From: Cystobacter fuscus DSM 2262
GTDB taxonomy: Bacteria > Myxococcota > Myxococcia > Myxococcales > Myxococcaceae
Length of the DNA: 64,000 nucleotides
Direction of reading: 5' to 3'
Assembly: GCF_000335475.2 (NCBI RefSeq)
Contig: NZ_ANAH02000010.1
Span: forward strand, 310,001 to 374,000
The position numbers were made by a program, and so were the translations under genes. The notes under the pieces were generated by a model. It saw nothing but the letters and a program-made list of their open reading frames with translations. It was not told the origin of the DNA and ran no database searches. Within the stretch, counting starts at the first letter, position 1; every line of letters starts with the position of its first letter. Shown one piece after another: positions 54,590-62,881 of this stretch.

Positions 54590-54618
54590 CTCCGCCGCTC
54601 AGAAGGTTGAGGCGCTGC

Positions 54619-55026
54619 TCAGCAGGTGTGCTTGATCTGACCGGTGTCGCAGTTCAGCTTGCGGTGGCAGATCTGACAGGCCGGGTCGGTGCTCGCCGGA
54701 TCCTGGTAACAGCTCCAGAGCGACGGGTCGGTTCCGGTAGAGGAACAGGACGCATCACCGACGTCGAAGTAGCCAAACGTGATGACGAACTTGCTGCAGC
54801 GGTCCGCGCCGCTGAAGAAGTGGCCGTTGATGATCGCCGGAGTGTTGTAGCAGGCCTCCGTCGAGGACTGGCCCTCGGGGACACCGGTCAGCCAGCCGGT
54901 GTGGGTGCGAAACCCGTCGCACTTGCAGTCCTCCGAGGGCGCAATGGTGTACCAGTAGGGGTCGGCGCTCGCGGTGGTCGCCGACAGGGTCAAGGCCAGA
55001 ACCGCACTGAAGAATGTCTTGCTCAT
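54619..55026 (-). CDS. Small secreted cysteine-rich protein
   Basis: A 135-residue exported protein. ATG 55026 follows GGAGAACCTG. Signal peptide about 1-21 (FFSAVLALTLSATTASA). The mature 114 residues contain ten cysteines (DCKCDG, EACYN, DRCSK, ASCSS, WSCYQ, ACQICHRKLNC, KHTC), enough for five disulfides, and ACQICHRKLNC contains a CxxCH that could bind haem. No family recognised. It lies downstream of the nuclease gene on the same strand, with the 42-bp repeat copy between them. Confidence 0.7.
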   Translation of the reverse strand: MSKTFFSAVLALTLSATTASADPYWYTIAPSEDCKCDGFRTHTGWLTGVPEGQSSTEACYNTPAIINGHFFSGADRCSKFVITFGYFDVGDASCSSTGTDPSLWSCYQDPASTDPACQICHRKLNCDTGQIKHTC

Positions 55027-55040
55027 CAGGTTCTCCGGGT

Positions 55041-55082
55041 GGGTGTTTCGCAAGGCCAGGGGCCCGGCCTCGTGGTGCGCGG
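55041..55082. repeat. 42-bp dispersed repeat, copy 1
   Basis: Starts GGGTGTTTCGCAAGGCC and ends CCCGGCCTCGTGGTGCGCGG; its middle is an imperfect palindrome around AGGCC...GGCCT. Copy 2 at 58719-58760 differs at only two positions. Copy 1 lies 15 bp before the Cys-rich protein gene. Confidence 0.75.
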
Positions 55083-55196
55083 GACGGTACAGCGGGGCAC
55101 GTGCGTGCCTCTCGACCCTTCCGTGAAACGCTCCGCCGGTGCCGTGAGCCGGCCTTTCCTGTCCGGAGAATGCCCCGCTGAGGTACCTCTTCGGTA

Positions 55197-56042
55197 CTAC
55201 TCGGTCTTCATTCCCGTATCGATCTCGGCGCAGTACTCCTTGTAGGCCTTCTGGGCCAGGGCATCGCCGAACTCCGCGTCCAGCCTCAGGCTCAAGGTGT
55301 GGATCTGGATCGCCTCGAATTTGCCGCTGCCCGTCACGGGACGGAAGACATAGGTCTCCCAGTCCACTGCGCTCGGCGTGGTCCACCGCGTGTTGGAGAT
55401 GGACCCCGTGTACTCGAGCGAGAGATTCACCACTACCAGTGGTGTGCTGACGGACGACGCCACCTTCTTCATCGCGGGCAGCCCACTCTCCGCGCTCAGG
55501 ATGATCTCCCCGAACTCGCGCACCTGCGTTTCGTGGTACCGCCAGAGGCCGCTCTGCTGCCACTGGCTCCACTGGGGGACGATGTTCTCCGCGTCGTCCG
55601 GTCCACCAATTTCCAGCGCCATGACGTGCCCACGATCCAATGGCTTGTTCAGCAGATCCAGCGTGGACACCGGCTTGGGCGCACGTCCCCGGTCCCCTGT
55701 CGTCATCGGAACCGACACACCCACCACTCGTACGGGGCGCACCATGGTCTGCTCTTCGCCCTGATGGAGCCGCTTGAGCTGCCGCTTTCCCATGTCCAGC
55801 CGGTTCGCGCTGTCGATCTCCTTGCTCTCAAGCAGGATGATCACCGGAGGAATCCCCAGCGCCGTGCGTTTCGTCCCGCCCACCAGCTCATCGCACGCCG
55901 CGTAGTTCCCCCAGTGGGTGGGGATGCTGAGCTCGTCGACCATGGCCTTTCCGAGCCGTGTGTAGCGGTCTTTCAGCAGGCCACTCTCGGGCATGGCGTC
56001 CTCGAACAGCTTCTTCAGATCCGTGTATCTCTGACTCGCCAT
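55197..56042 (-). CDS. DNA/RNA non-specific endonuclease-like protein (beta-beta-alpha metal)
   Basis: A 281-residue protein, ATG 56042 behind CAGGAG. The nuclease motif DRGHVMALEIGGPDDAENIV carries the catalytic His (DRGH at 136-139) and the metal-binding Asn153, followed by PQWSQWQQSGLWRYHE, the usual N/S-x-G-x-W-R-x-x-E pattern. Unlike secreted nucleases of this family it has no signal peptide. Residues 1-125 show no recognised domain. It might be an effector or a DNA-degrading toxin; no immunity gene is obvious. Confidence 0.75.
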   Translation of the reverse strand: MASQRYTDLKKLFEDAMPESGLLKDRYTRLGKAMVDELSIPTHWGNYAACDELVGGTKRTALGIPPVIILLESKEIDSANRLDMGKRQLKRLHQGEEQTMVRPVRVVGVSVPMTTGDRGRAPKPVSTLDLLNKPLDRGHVMALEIGGPDDAENIVPQWSQWQQSGLWRYHETQVREFGEIILSAESGLPAMKKVASSVSTPLVVVNLSLEYTGSISNTRWTTPSAVDWETYVFRPVTGSGKFEAIQIHTLSLRLDAEFGDALAQKAYKEYCAEIDTGMKTE

Positions 56043-56114
56043 CGCATGTGCTCCTGATGAGGGGGCCACGAGTCTACGTTGGCAGCACGTCGAGCCGCAT
56101 CTCCGCCGTGTCTC

Positions 56115-57098
56115 TCATGGGAGGGCCTCGCCTGCGTCGGCCCCGGTAGGGCACACGTCCTTTGGAGAGCCCTCGAGGCGGCAGTACTTGGCCAGGGTCT
56201 CACAGTACTTGCTCATCCCCTGGGCACAGGCTTCGCCCCAGCGCCGGGCGAGGACCCTCATGTCCTGGTCCGTCTCCGCGACCTCACGCTGCTCGGGTGA
56301 GAGTTCCTGCCATTGAGCCGCGTTGAGCGCCTGGAGCGCCTTGGCCCGCTGCCGGAGCCGGGCTACGGCCCCCACGTCCCCGAGCCCCTCGGCGATGTCC
56401 GCGGCGAGGGTGCAGTACTTGGGGGGGATGCCCTGGGGCGACAGCATCTGCTCGCAGATGCGCTCCAGACAGGGCCGGACGGCGGTGTAGAAGCCCAGCT
56501 CGGTGCTGGGACTCCAGGGGCGCTCGGACCAGGGCACGGCGACCTCGGGACAGGCCAGCCGGTAGGAGCGGGTGACCGTCGCCATTCCGGGCTCGCCCCT
56601 GATGAGCGGCAGGACCTCCTGGCACAGCGGCGAGGACTTGACGAGCGAGGAGGCTTCGCCCGCGTCGACGCCGGCCGGGGGCTCGCACATCCGGCTCATG
56701 CACTCCATGCTGATGAGTTGCGCGGCCAGCTGGGAGGGCCGCTCGGCCTGGCCCCAGCTGATGGCGGCGAAGCGCGGGCAGAGCTGCTCCAACTGGGCCC
56801 GGAACTGCTCCTTCGACACGCCTGGGGTCTCCAAGGGGGCCTGGCCCTGGGCGTCATCGGAGGGCTGCTGGAAGGGTTGGCGCGAGGGAGGTCGGGAGGC
56901 CCACACGCCGAGCCCGATCAGCACCACGGTTCCGCCTACCAGGAGCAGCCAGAGCCACCAGGAGGAGCGCTGCTCCGGGGCTGGAGGGGGCGGCTTCCTG
57001 CCTCCAGTGCGCGACTTGGACCGGGCGGCGAGCGCCAGGGGCAGCAGCAACACCAGGGTGGACTGCCATGAAGCAGGGTCAGCCGGGAACGAAATCAT
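56115..57098 (-). CDS. Membrane-anchored protein of unknown function
   Basis: A 327-residue protein. Two N-terminal hydrophobic segments (WQSTLVLLLPLALAA, about 11-25, and WWLWLLLVGGTVVLIGLGVW, about 46-66) flank a basic Pro-rich loop. Then a Pro/Gln-rich linker and a Cys-containing helical domain (LEQLCPRFAAISWGQAERPS, CMSRMCEPP, RPCLERICEQML, ALNAAQWQELSPEQREVAET). About 10 Cys suggest disulfides if the domain is periplasmic. No family recognised. Confidence 0.6.
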   Translation of the reverse strand: MISFPADPASWQSTLVLLLPLALAARSKSRTGGRKPPPPAPEQRSSWWLWLLLVGGTVVLIGLGVWASRPPSRQPFQQPSDDAQGQAPLETPGVSKEQFRAQLEQLCPRFAAISWGQAERPSQLAAQLISMECMSRMCEPPAGVDAGEASSLVKSSPLCQEVLPLIRGEPGMATVTRSYRLACPEVAVPWSERPWSPSTELGFYTAVRPCLERICEQMLSPQGIPPKYCTLAADIAEGLGDVGAVARLRQRAKALQALNAAQWQELSPEQREVAETDQDMRVLARRWGEACAQGMSKYCETLAKYCRLEGSPKDVCPTGADAGEALP

Positions 57099-57174
57099 GG
57101 CGGGAGTGTATGCCCTGGAGCTGGACATGTGTCCGGGATAGAAGGTGCGGAACCTCCCTCCCTCGAGCTTCGAG

Positions 57175-58293
57175 ATGAGTCCTCCTTCCTCACGTCGGTT
57201 GGCCTCGCTCGATTGGATGAGGGGACTGGTGATGGTGTTGATGACGCTCGACCACGCCTCGGGTGCCTTCAACGCGGGGCGGGTCGCCGCGGATGGCGTG
57301 TCACGCTGGAAGGTGGGTTCGGCGCTCCCGGCCGAGCAGTTCCTGACGCGCTGGGTGACGCACCTGTGCGCGCCCACCTTCGTCTTCCTGGCGGGGACCG
57401 CGCTGGCGCTGTCCCTCCACCGGCGTCTGGCGGAAGGGGAGTCTCCTCGTGGCCTGGACGGCTTTCACCTCCGGCGAGGCCTGTTCATCGCCTTGTTGGA
57501 TCCGCTGTGGATGTCCTGGATCCTCCTGGCGTGGGGGCGATGGCTTCTCCAGGTGATGTACGTGTTGGGCGTGGGGACGATGTGCATGGTCGCGTTGCGC
57601 CGACTGAGCGCGCGGACCCTGGTGGGGCTGGGTCTGCTCCTGATCGCGGGCAACGAATGGATTTCGGGAGTGCTGACCCACGGGGGCTCGCCCTCGGTGC
57701 CGGTGGCCCTGTTGTTCAACGTGGGGTACTTCGAGCAGAACCATTTCATCATCGGCTATCCCCTGGTGCCCTGGCTGGGCATGATGTGCCTGGGGTATGC
57801 CTTCGGGCGCCGTCTGCTCGCCTCTCGCGCGGGAGTCGCGAGACTGTTGGGGGCGTCCGGCGTGGCATCGCTCGGGCTGTTCCTGCTGGTGCGAGGGCTG
57901 AATGGTTATGGCAATGAAAGGCTCTACCGCGAGGGGGATGCCTTGTTGCAGTGGCTGCACGTGAGCAAATACCCCCCGAGCCTGGCCTACGCCGCGCTGG
58001 AACTGGGTTTGATGGCGCTGCTGTTGGCGGGATTCTGGTGGGTGCAGGAGCGCTGGGGCGAGGTGAAGGTGCTCGCGCCACTGCGGCTGCTGGGGCAGAC
58101 GGCGTTGTTCTTCTACCTGCTCCATGTCCATCTGTTGTACGGCGCGGCGATTTTGCTGGGGGTCAAGAAGCAACTCGGACTGGGCGCGACCTACGGGGCG
58201 GCAATGGCGGCCCTGGGGGTGTTGTCCGTGGCCTGCGCGGGATACCGGCGCTACAAGGCGGCCCATCCCCAGGGGTGGACACGGTACGTGTGA
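57175..58293 (+). CDS. DUF1624 / heparan-alpha-glucosaminide N-acetyltransferase-like membrane protein
   Basis: A 372-residue protein with about ten helices. RRLASLDWMRGLVMVLMTLDHAS is the hallmark first helix of the DUF1624/HGSNAT family, where the His near the first helix accepts an acetyl group and moves it across the membrane. FLTRWVTHLCAPTFVFLAGTALAL and GQTALFFYLLHVHLLYG are further family blocks. Likely acylates a sugar outside the cytoplasm. Start ATG 57175; GTG 57145 would add ten residues. Confidence 0.82.
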   Translation: MSPPSSRRLASLDWMRGLVMVLMTLDHASGAFNAGRVAADGVSRWKVGSALPAEQFLTRWVTHLCAPTFVFLAGTALALSLHRRLAEGESPRGLDGFHLRRGLFIALLDPLWMSWILLAWGRWLLQVMYVLGVGTMCMVALRRLSARTLVGLGLLLIAGNEWISGVLTHGGSPSVPVALLFNVGYFEQNHFIIGYPLVPWLGMMCLGYAFGRRLLASRAGVARLLGASGVASLGLFLLVRGLNGYGNERLYREGDALLQWLHVSKYPPSLAYAALELGLMALLLAGFWWVQERWGEVKVLAPLRLLGQTALFFYLLHVHLLYGAAILLGVKKQLGLGATYGAAMAALGVLSVACAGYRRYKAAHPQGWTRYV

Positions 58294-58342
58294 GGCGCCG
58301 GCAAAAGATGTCAGGAGGCTGGGCACGGTGAGCTGACAACGA

Positions 58343-58376
58343 GGGCCCGGCTCTCCAGGGAGGAGCGCCGGGCCCG
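58343..58376 (+). terminator. GC-rich hairpin after the DUF1624 gene
   Basis: GGGCCCGGC (58343-58351) pairs with GCCGGGCCC near 58367-58375, about 50 bp after the stop. No T-tract follows, so it is at best a weak intrinsic terminator. Confidence 0.45.
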
Positions 58377-58388
58377 GGGTGTTACGGG

Positions 58389-58670
58389 GTGACAGTGAAT
58401 GCAGTGGGTTGCGTGTCGGTGATGCCCTGCACCCGCGTCGGGGAGGTAGTCCCTCCACCCGGGGTGAGTGTTTTGTGGGTCCTTCCCCTGCCGCTGGTGG
58501 CCGTGCTCGCGGGAGGGCTGTGGCTGTCAACCCAACTGCGACGCGCGGGATGGGCCCTGCTGGTGTTGGGCCTGCTCTCGTTCCTGGGTGTCGTGCTGCT
58601 CGATCAACTCGACATCCTGGTGGAATATGAGTCCTGGCTGGAGCGCGGCATGCCGGATCGCCCCTTCTGA
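58389..58670 (+). CDS. Possible small two-helix membrane protein
   Basis: Up to 93 residues from GTG 58389, though several later GTG/ATG codons could start it. Two hydrophobic segments are visible (VLPLPLVAVLAGGLWLS and WALLVLGLLSFLGVVLL), followed by an acidic tail (DQLDILVEYESWLERG). No homologue recognised and no clear ribosome site. The first 30 residues look less like protein than the rest, so the true start may be internal. Confidence 0.4.
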   Translation: MTVNAVGCVSVMPCTRVGEVVPPPGVSVLWVLPLPLVAVLAGGLWLSTQLRRAGWALLVLGLLSFLGVVLLDQLDILVEYESWLERGMPDRPF

Positions 58671-58718
58671 TGCTGGAATTGTCGAACTCGAGGAGGGGAG
58701 GGGGCTGACACCTCTCAG

Positions 58719-58760
58719 GGGTGTTTCGCAAGGCCGGAGGCCCGGCCTCGTGGTGCGCGG
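58719..58760. repeat. 42-bp dispersed repeat, copy 2
   Basis: Two mismatches to copy 1 at 55041-55082 over 42 bp. It is preceded by CTGACACCTCTCAGGGGTGT, related to the GACACCTTYTC units around the kelch gene, and followed within 6 bp by the TGACATGTCA array. Confidence 0.75.
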
Positions 58761-58765
58761 CATGC

Positions 58766-58797
58766 TAACATGTCACTGACACGTCATTGATATGACA
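58766..58797. promoter_or_regulatory. Phased array of TGACATGTCA palindromes (site B)
   Basis: Three 10-bp units, each separated by 1 bp: TAACATGTCA (58766-58775), TGACACGTCA (58777-58786), TGATATGACA (58788-58797). The 11-bp period equals one helical turn. It lies about 170 bp before the orphan gene at 58965 and is related to site A at 32632-32673. Confidence 0.6.
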
Positions 58798-58964
58798 ACC
58801 GAGCATGGATGGCAGAGGGCCTCGCCTCTCCCCAGAACGCGGCAGCGGCCAGCACCTCAGGCATGGCGCGTGCATGCTCCGAGATACGTGCTCTCAGGCC
58901 GGGCAGGCTTACATGCAGGACAGCCCAGAGCATCAATGCTTCAAATGACCGTGGAGATGATGTC

Positions 58965-59858
58965 ATGGAACCGACGAGTTTGATCAGTGGTCTCGAGGCG
59001 GTTGTCAAGGCGGTGGGTTTCATCGTGGAGCACAGCAAAAACGGCAGCCCACTGTATAAAAAGATATACAAAGATTCCGTACTGACCTTCCAGGGGACAG
59101 ACACGAGGGGTGGGCTCTCTCCCGAATACTCCGAGTGGTACTGGATCCCTGAGAATCTGGAGAAGGATTCGAAAAAATTCATCTTTCGGGATATCTACTT
59201 CTACCTGCCGACCCAACAGAATTCGAAACAAGTGAATTGGCTGCAGAGTATCTTGAGTAAGGACACGATTACGCTGCAAGACTTTTCGAACTGGTTCGAA
59301 CTGCTGGAAGATGCGTCCGATGTCCTTTTCAGGAACGTGCATTTGTTCGAAAAAGTCGCGGAATCGAGGCGCTTTTCCATCCAGCCAGGCACACTGACAC
59401 CTTATCTCCATAAGCATGCCTATGTCGTGCTGTTCGACAATGGGCAGAAAATATCCAACGCTGGGATGGAGAAGGTAAGAGAACTCGGGAATGCGGGTTT
59501 GTTGGCAAGTCTTGCCGCTGCTCCAGGATCGCCGAGCTTCCTGCACGCGCCGAATGGCGACTTCTCGAAGGCGCACCCGGACACGATCATCAACTACACC
59601 ACCTGGGATGGCTCGAACTGGACCGCCAGGTTCGACGGCACTCGTTTCGTTCATGCGCCGAACGGCGACTGGTCAAAGTCGAAGGCCGACACCATCATGA
59701 ATTACGTCAGCGTGGACGGCGGCAAATGGACTGTGCGGCTGGAGCAGCGTAATTTCCTTCACGCGCCCCAGGGAGACTTCGCGCGTGCCCATTCGAGCGA
59801 CATCATCACCTACAAGGCCTGGGGTGGCTCGAACTGGACCGCTCGCCTGGTCTGGTGA
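58965..59858 (+). CDS. Orphan protein with three C-terminal HAPNGDF repeats; likely transferred
   Basis: A 297-residue protein; ATG 58965 is 8 nt after GGAG. Residues 1-180 are helical with no recognised domain (VVKAVGFIVEHSKNGSPLYK, YWIPENLEKDSKKFIFRDIY). Residues about 185-297 hold three repeats of about 40 residues: FLHAPNGDFSKAHPDTIINY, FVHAPNGDWSKSKADTIMNY and FLHAPQGDFARAHSSDIITY, each followed by a W-D/G-G-x-x-W-T-x-R strand. This suggests a trefoil or lectin-like binding module. The first two thirds of the gene are clearly AT-richer than all neighbours, which points to horizontal transfer. Confidence 0.75.
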   Translation: MEPTSLISGLEAVVKAVGFIVEHSKNGSPLYKKIYKDSVLTFQGTDTRGGLSPEYSEWYWIPENLEKDSKKFIFRDIYFYLPTQQNSKQVNWLQSILSKDTITLQDFSNWFELLEDASDVLFRNVHLFEKVAESRRFSIQPGTLTPYLHKHAYVVLFDNGQKISNAGMEKVRELGNAGLLASLAAAPGSPSFLHAPNGDFSKAHPDTIINYTTWDGSNWTARFDGTRFVHAPNGDWSKSKADTIMNYVSVDGGKWTVRLEQRNFLHAPQGDFARAHSSDIITYKAWGGSNWTARLVW

Positions 59859-59999
59859 CGCTGCGTCCCGCTGCGCAGTCCAGAGGAGCGCTGGCGTGCG
59901 TCCTGGCCCAGCATCAACGGTGTGACGTACCGCCCTGGCCTCCTCGGAACCTTCCAGCTCACGAAGAGGCCAGGACGATGTCCGGCGGGGGAGACTCCG

Positions 60000-61070
60000 T
60001 CAGAGGTGGCTGCTCAGCGCGCTCATCTGGGGCTTGTCCACACCGCTCGTCGGCTCGAGCGAGAAGAAGTAGCTGCCCCACCAGGGTCCACCGGCCCAGT
60101 ACGTCCACCCGAGGTAGACATCCGAGTTCGCCTCGAGGTGGTCCATGATGTTGTCGAGGGCGCTCAGGCAGACCGAGTCCGTTCCACTGGCCACTTCTCC
60201 CAGGAAGCCCTTCTTGCCATTCGCGCGCAGCCAGTTCGTGAAGGTCTGCATCCGCTGCGCGCCGATGGTCGCGCTCACACAGGAGGCCTGGGTGCCCGAG
60301 GAGTCGCTGTCCAGGTACTGGTGGACCTCGAAGGCGTAGTTGTTGCGGGGATCCTTGACCTGCAGCATCACCGTGGCGTTGGGCGTGCCGTACCAGTTGC
60401 TCGCCCACGAATGAGCACCGGTCCACGCGTTGCCCGGCACGAGGATGAGCTGGGTGGCCCCGGTGTTGCGGATGGCCTGGATGGCGGCGTTGGCCGCCCC
60501 CAGCCACTGCTCCGTGGGCATGCTGTGGGGCTCGTTCATGAGGCCGAAGATGACCTTCGTGTTGCCCTTGAACTCGTTGGCCAGGCGCGTCCAGAAGTCG
60601 GCGAAATCCGCGTTGGGGACAGCCGAGCCGATGAGGGCACCGTTGTAGCGAGCGTAGTTGTGCGGATCCAGGATGACGGTCGCGCCCTTGCCGGTGAGCC
60701 GGTTCACCGTCGTCTTCAGCCGGCTCAACTCCGTGGCGTCGAACGCGGCATTCCGCGTCCGCTGCAGTCGCTCCCACATGAAAGGCAGGCGGAACGTCGT
60801 CATGCCCTTGGTGAGGTAGTAATCCGCTGTGGTGTAGTTCGCGTAGGAGGGATCCGGGTAGACATAGTCCTTGCCGTGCGTGCCCGGAATCGCCGAGCCG
60901 AACTCGGCACCCGCGAGGTTGATCCCGCGGTAGGGCAGGGGTCCGGCCAGCGTGGCCTCATTCGCGCGGGCCTCCGGCTCCTGGGTCACGGACTGCTCCT
61001 CGAGCGGTCCACCACAACCCCAGAGAAACGCCCCCAGGGTGAGCCAGCCCAGCATTCGGGTGTTCTTCAT
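60000..61070 (-). CDS. GH5 glycoside hydrolase (cellulase-like) lipoprotein
   Basis: A 356-residue enzyme; ATG 61070 follows GGAGG by 11 nt. Lipobox LGAFLWGC. The catalytic domain (about 45-356) has YRGINLAGAEFG, MTTFRLPFMWERLQ, GATVILDPHNYARYNG, VIFGLMNEPHSM (acid/base Glu), YAFEVHQYLDSDSSG and GFLGEVASGTD (nucleophile Glu). All GH5 key residues are present. Expected to cleave beta-1,4-glucan at the cell surface. Upstream 61085-61160 is AT-rich and probably holds the promoter. Next to it lies a chitosanase gene on the same strand. Confidence 0.9.
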   Translation of the reverse strand: MKNTRMLGWLTLGAFLWGCGGPLEEQSVTQEPEARANEATLAGPLPYRGINLAGAEFGSAIPGTHGKDYVYPDPSYANYTTADYYLTKGMTTFRLPFMWERLQRTRNAAFDATELSRLKTTVNRLTGKGATVILDPHNYARYNGALIGSAVPNADFADFWTRLANEFKGNTKVIFGLMNEPHSMPTEQWLGAANAAIQAIRNTGATQLILVPGNAWTGAHSWASNWYGTPNATVMLQVKDPRNNYAFEVHQYLDSDSSGTQASCVSATIGAQRMQTFTNWLRANGKKGFLGEVASGTDSVCLSALDNIMDHLEANSDVYLGWTYWAGGPWWGSYFFSLEPTSGVDKPQMSALSSHL

Positions 61071-61352
61071 ATGTGGTTTTGCCTCCAACTTGTGGGATGG
61101 GCAATGTGTGCTCAATCTCAAATGAGGTCAAGCAAATTAGGTAAATCAGTACTAAACGGCTCATGGCTGCTTGGATGCCTGAGGAGGGGGGAGCCGTCCT
61201 GGGCCCCCGAGATGCGCGAGCACCGCGTCCGCGACCTGTCCTGGGGTTTCCCGAGCGGCGAAGTGACCGATCCCGTCGAGCAGGCGGGCTTCTCCCCGGG
61301 CACCTCGTGAATGCGCCCGGGGAGTGCTCACCGTGTTCGTCTGTCTTGAAGA

Positions 61353-62738
61353 CTAGTTGCAGGAGTACGTATAGCTACCTGGCGTGCTCCAGGTTCCATC
61401 CGGGTTGATCTGCCGCACGGTGTAGCCGCTGGCCGGGTAGGTCGTGCCCCAGCAGTCCCGGGCGCGTACGTCGTTGCGGACGGCGCTGGACAGATCCCAA
61501 TTGCCCTGGCGGCGCAGCTTCTCGTAGAGGGCGACGCGGTCCACGGCCTCGCGCCACGTGGAGTCGTTGTAGAGCACGTCCCGGCGCTTCTCGAGGAACT
61601 TCTGAAGGAAGGCGCTCTCGGTGATGCCATTGCGGCCAATCGCGGGCGCGGTCTGGCTGGTATTGCCCAGGGCGTTGTTGGCCGCCCGGATGAACTCCCC
61701 GAGCGTGCCGTGGTTGATGTACGCGTCGTAGAAGGCGGCCTTGGACAGCGCCGTGGTGAGGCCCCACTTCTTGGCCTCGTTCATCGCGGGCGTGAAGTAC
61801 AGCCGCTCGCTCACCTGATCCTGGCAGCTCTTGAAGTCCGCCCGGGTGGTGGTGTTGTTGTAGCTCGCGCCCCAATCACTCCGCCAGTTGCCGATGACAT
61901 CCAGCTCGGACGTCGATGCCTGACTCTCGCCGGTCGACAGGAAGCGATTGTTGATGGTGGTCAGCCCCGGCATGTACTTGGCCAGGAGGTTGCCATTGCT
62001 CGCGCTGCGCAGGGCCTGGTAGCACTGGACGACCTGGATCGCGTCGCCCGTGCCCGTGCAGAAGCCCGCGCGCCCGCTCGTGTAGCCCCGGCCGTCGCCG
62101 ATGTTCTCGGAGTACGCGTAGTCGAGCGCCGGGGTGTCGTTCTCCCAGATGCTGGTGATGGCCTCGGCCACCTTCTTCTGGTTGGCCGTCACTCCCGTGC
62201 CGCCGTCGCTGCCGGTGCCACCATCCGTCCCCGTGCCGCCATCGCTGCCGGTGCCGCCGTCGGTGCCCGTGCCGCCGTCGGTGCCGGTGCCACCGCAGCT
62301 CGGGTCGCTGATCTGCACGTTGCCCGCGGTGAACGAGGTGGAGGAGGTGGTGGAGTAGTAGAACGTGTAGGACGCGTTCACCCCCACCGTCAGCCCCGAC
62401 GTGCGGGAGTAGGTGCACGTCGTGCCGCTCTGGGTGTGCGTCCAGCCGGCCTCGTCGTGGTCACACGTCACGCCGCTGGGGACCGTGAAGGCGATCCGCG
62501 GGCTCGTCATGGCGCTCGTGCCCGTGTTCTTGAAGATGATCGTCCCCCAGTAGTCCGGGCCGTCGTAGGTGTTCGTGGTGATGGAGTACGAACAGGCCGC
62601 GAGCTCCTGGCCCAGTTCTCCTGCCGCCTCCGCGAAGTCCTCGCCCGTCCCGCCGCAGGCGGCGAGCGAGGCGGCCAGTCCCATGAGGGCCAGGTGACGG
62701 CCTCCCGTACGCGGTGTTCCATGTCGATGAGCGTTCAT
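61353..62738 (-). CDS. GH46 chitosanase with N-terminal cellulose-binding-like module
   Basis: A 461-residue secreted lipoprotein. ATG 62738 is behind AGGAAAGGA. Lipobox LAASLAAC. Residues about 50-150 resemble a family 2 carbohydrate-binding module (CSYSITTNTYDGPDYWGTII, TSFTAGNVQISDPSC). A GTDGG/GSDGG repeat linker follows. The GH46 domain begins with ITSIWENDTPALDYAYSENI (general Glu) and GDGRGYTSGRAGFCTGTGD (catalytic Asp). It should hydrolyse chitosan, as in fungal walls or spores. With the GH5 enzyme it forms a polysaccharide-lytic pair. Confidence 0.9.
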   Translation of the reverse strand: MNAHRHGTPRTGGRHLALMGLAASLAACGGTGEDFAEAAGELGQELAACSYSITTNTYDGPDYWGTIIFKNTGTSAMTSPRIAFTVPSGVTCDHDEAGWTHTQSGTTCTYSRTSGLTVGVNASYTFYYSTTSSTSFTAGNVQISDPSCGGTGTDGGTGTDGGTGSDGGTGTDGGTGSDGGTGVTANQKKVAEAITSIWENDTPALDYAYSENIGDGRGYTSGRAGFCTGTGDAIQVVQCYQALRSASNGNLLAKYMPGLTTINNRFLSTGESQASTSELDVIGNWRSDWGASYNNTTTRADFKSCQDQVSERLYFTPAMNEAKKWGLTTALSKAAFYDAYINHGTLGEFIRAANNALGNTSQTAPAIGRNGITESAFLQKFLEKRRDVLYNDSTWREAVDRVALYEKLRRQGNWDLSSAVRNDVRARDCWGTTYPASGYTVRQINPDGTWSTPGSYTYSCN

Positions 62739-62881
62739 GCTTGGCGTTCCTTTCCTGCCGCGGTGGCCTCCTTGGGGTGGAAGGCACGTTCCGGGCGGGG
62801 AGCCCGGACGCGGGGAACGCCATGTAAACATGGTTTACTTGGTTTGAGCGAAGAGAGTTCTACCTGGCGTGAAGTCCGGAG

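Noticed and set aside
62200-62300. Tandem short repeats resembling a CRISPR or minisatellite
   Set aside because: They encode the GTDGG/GSDGG linker of the chitosanase, in frame and of codon size; no spacers.
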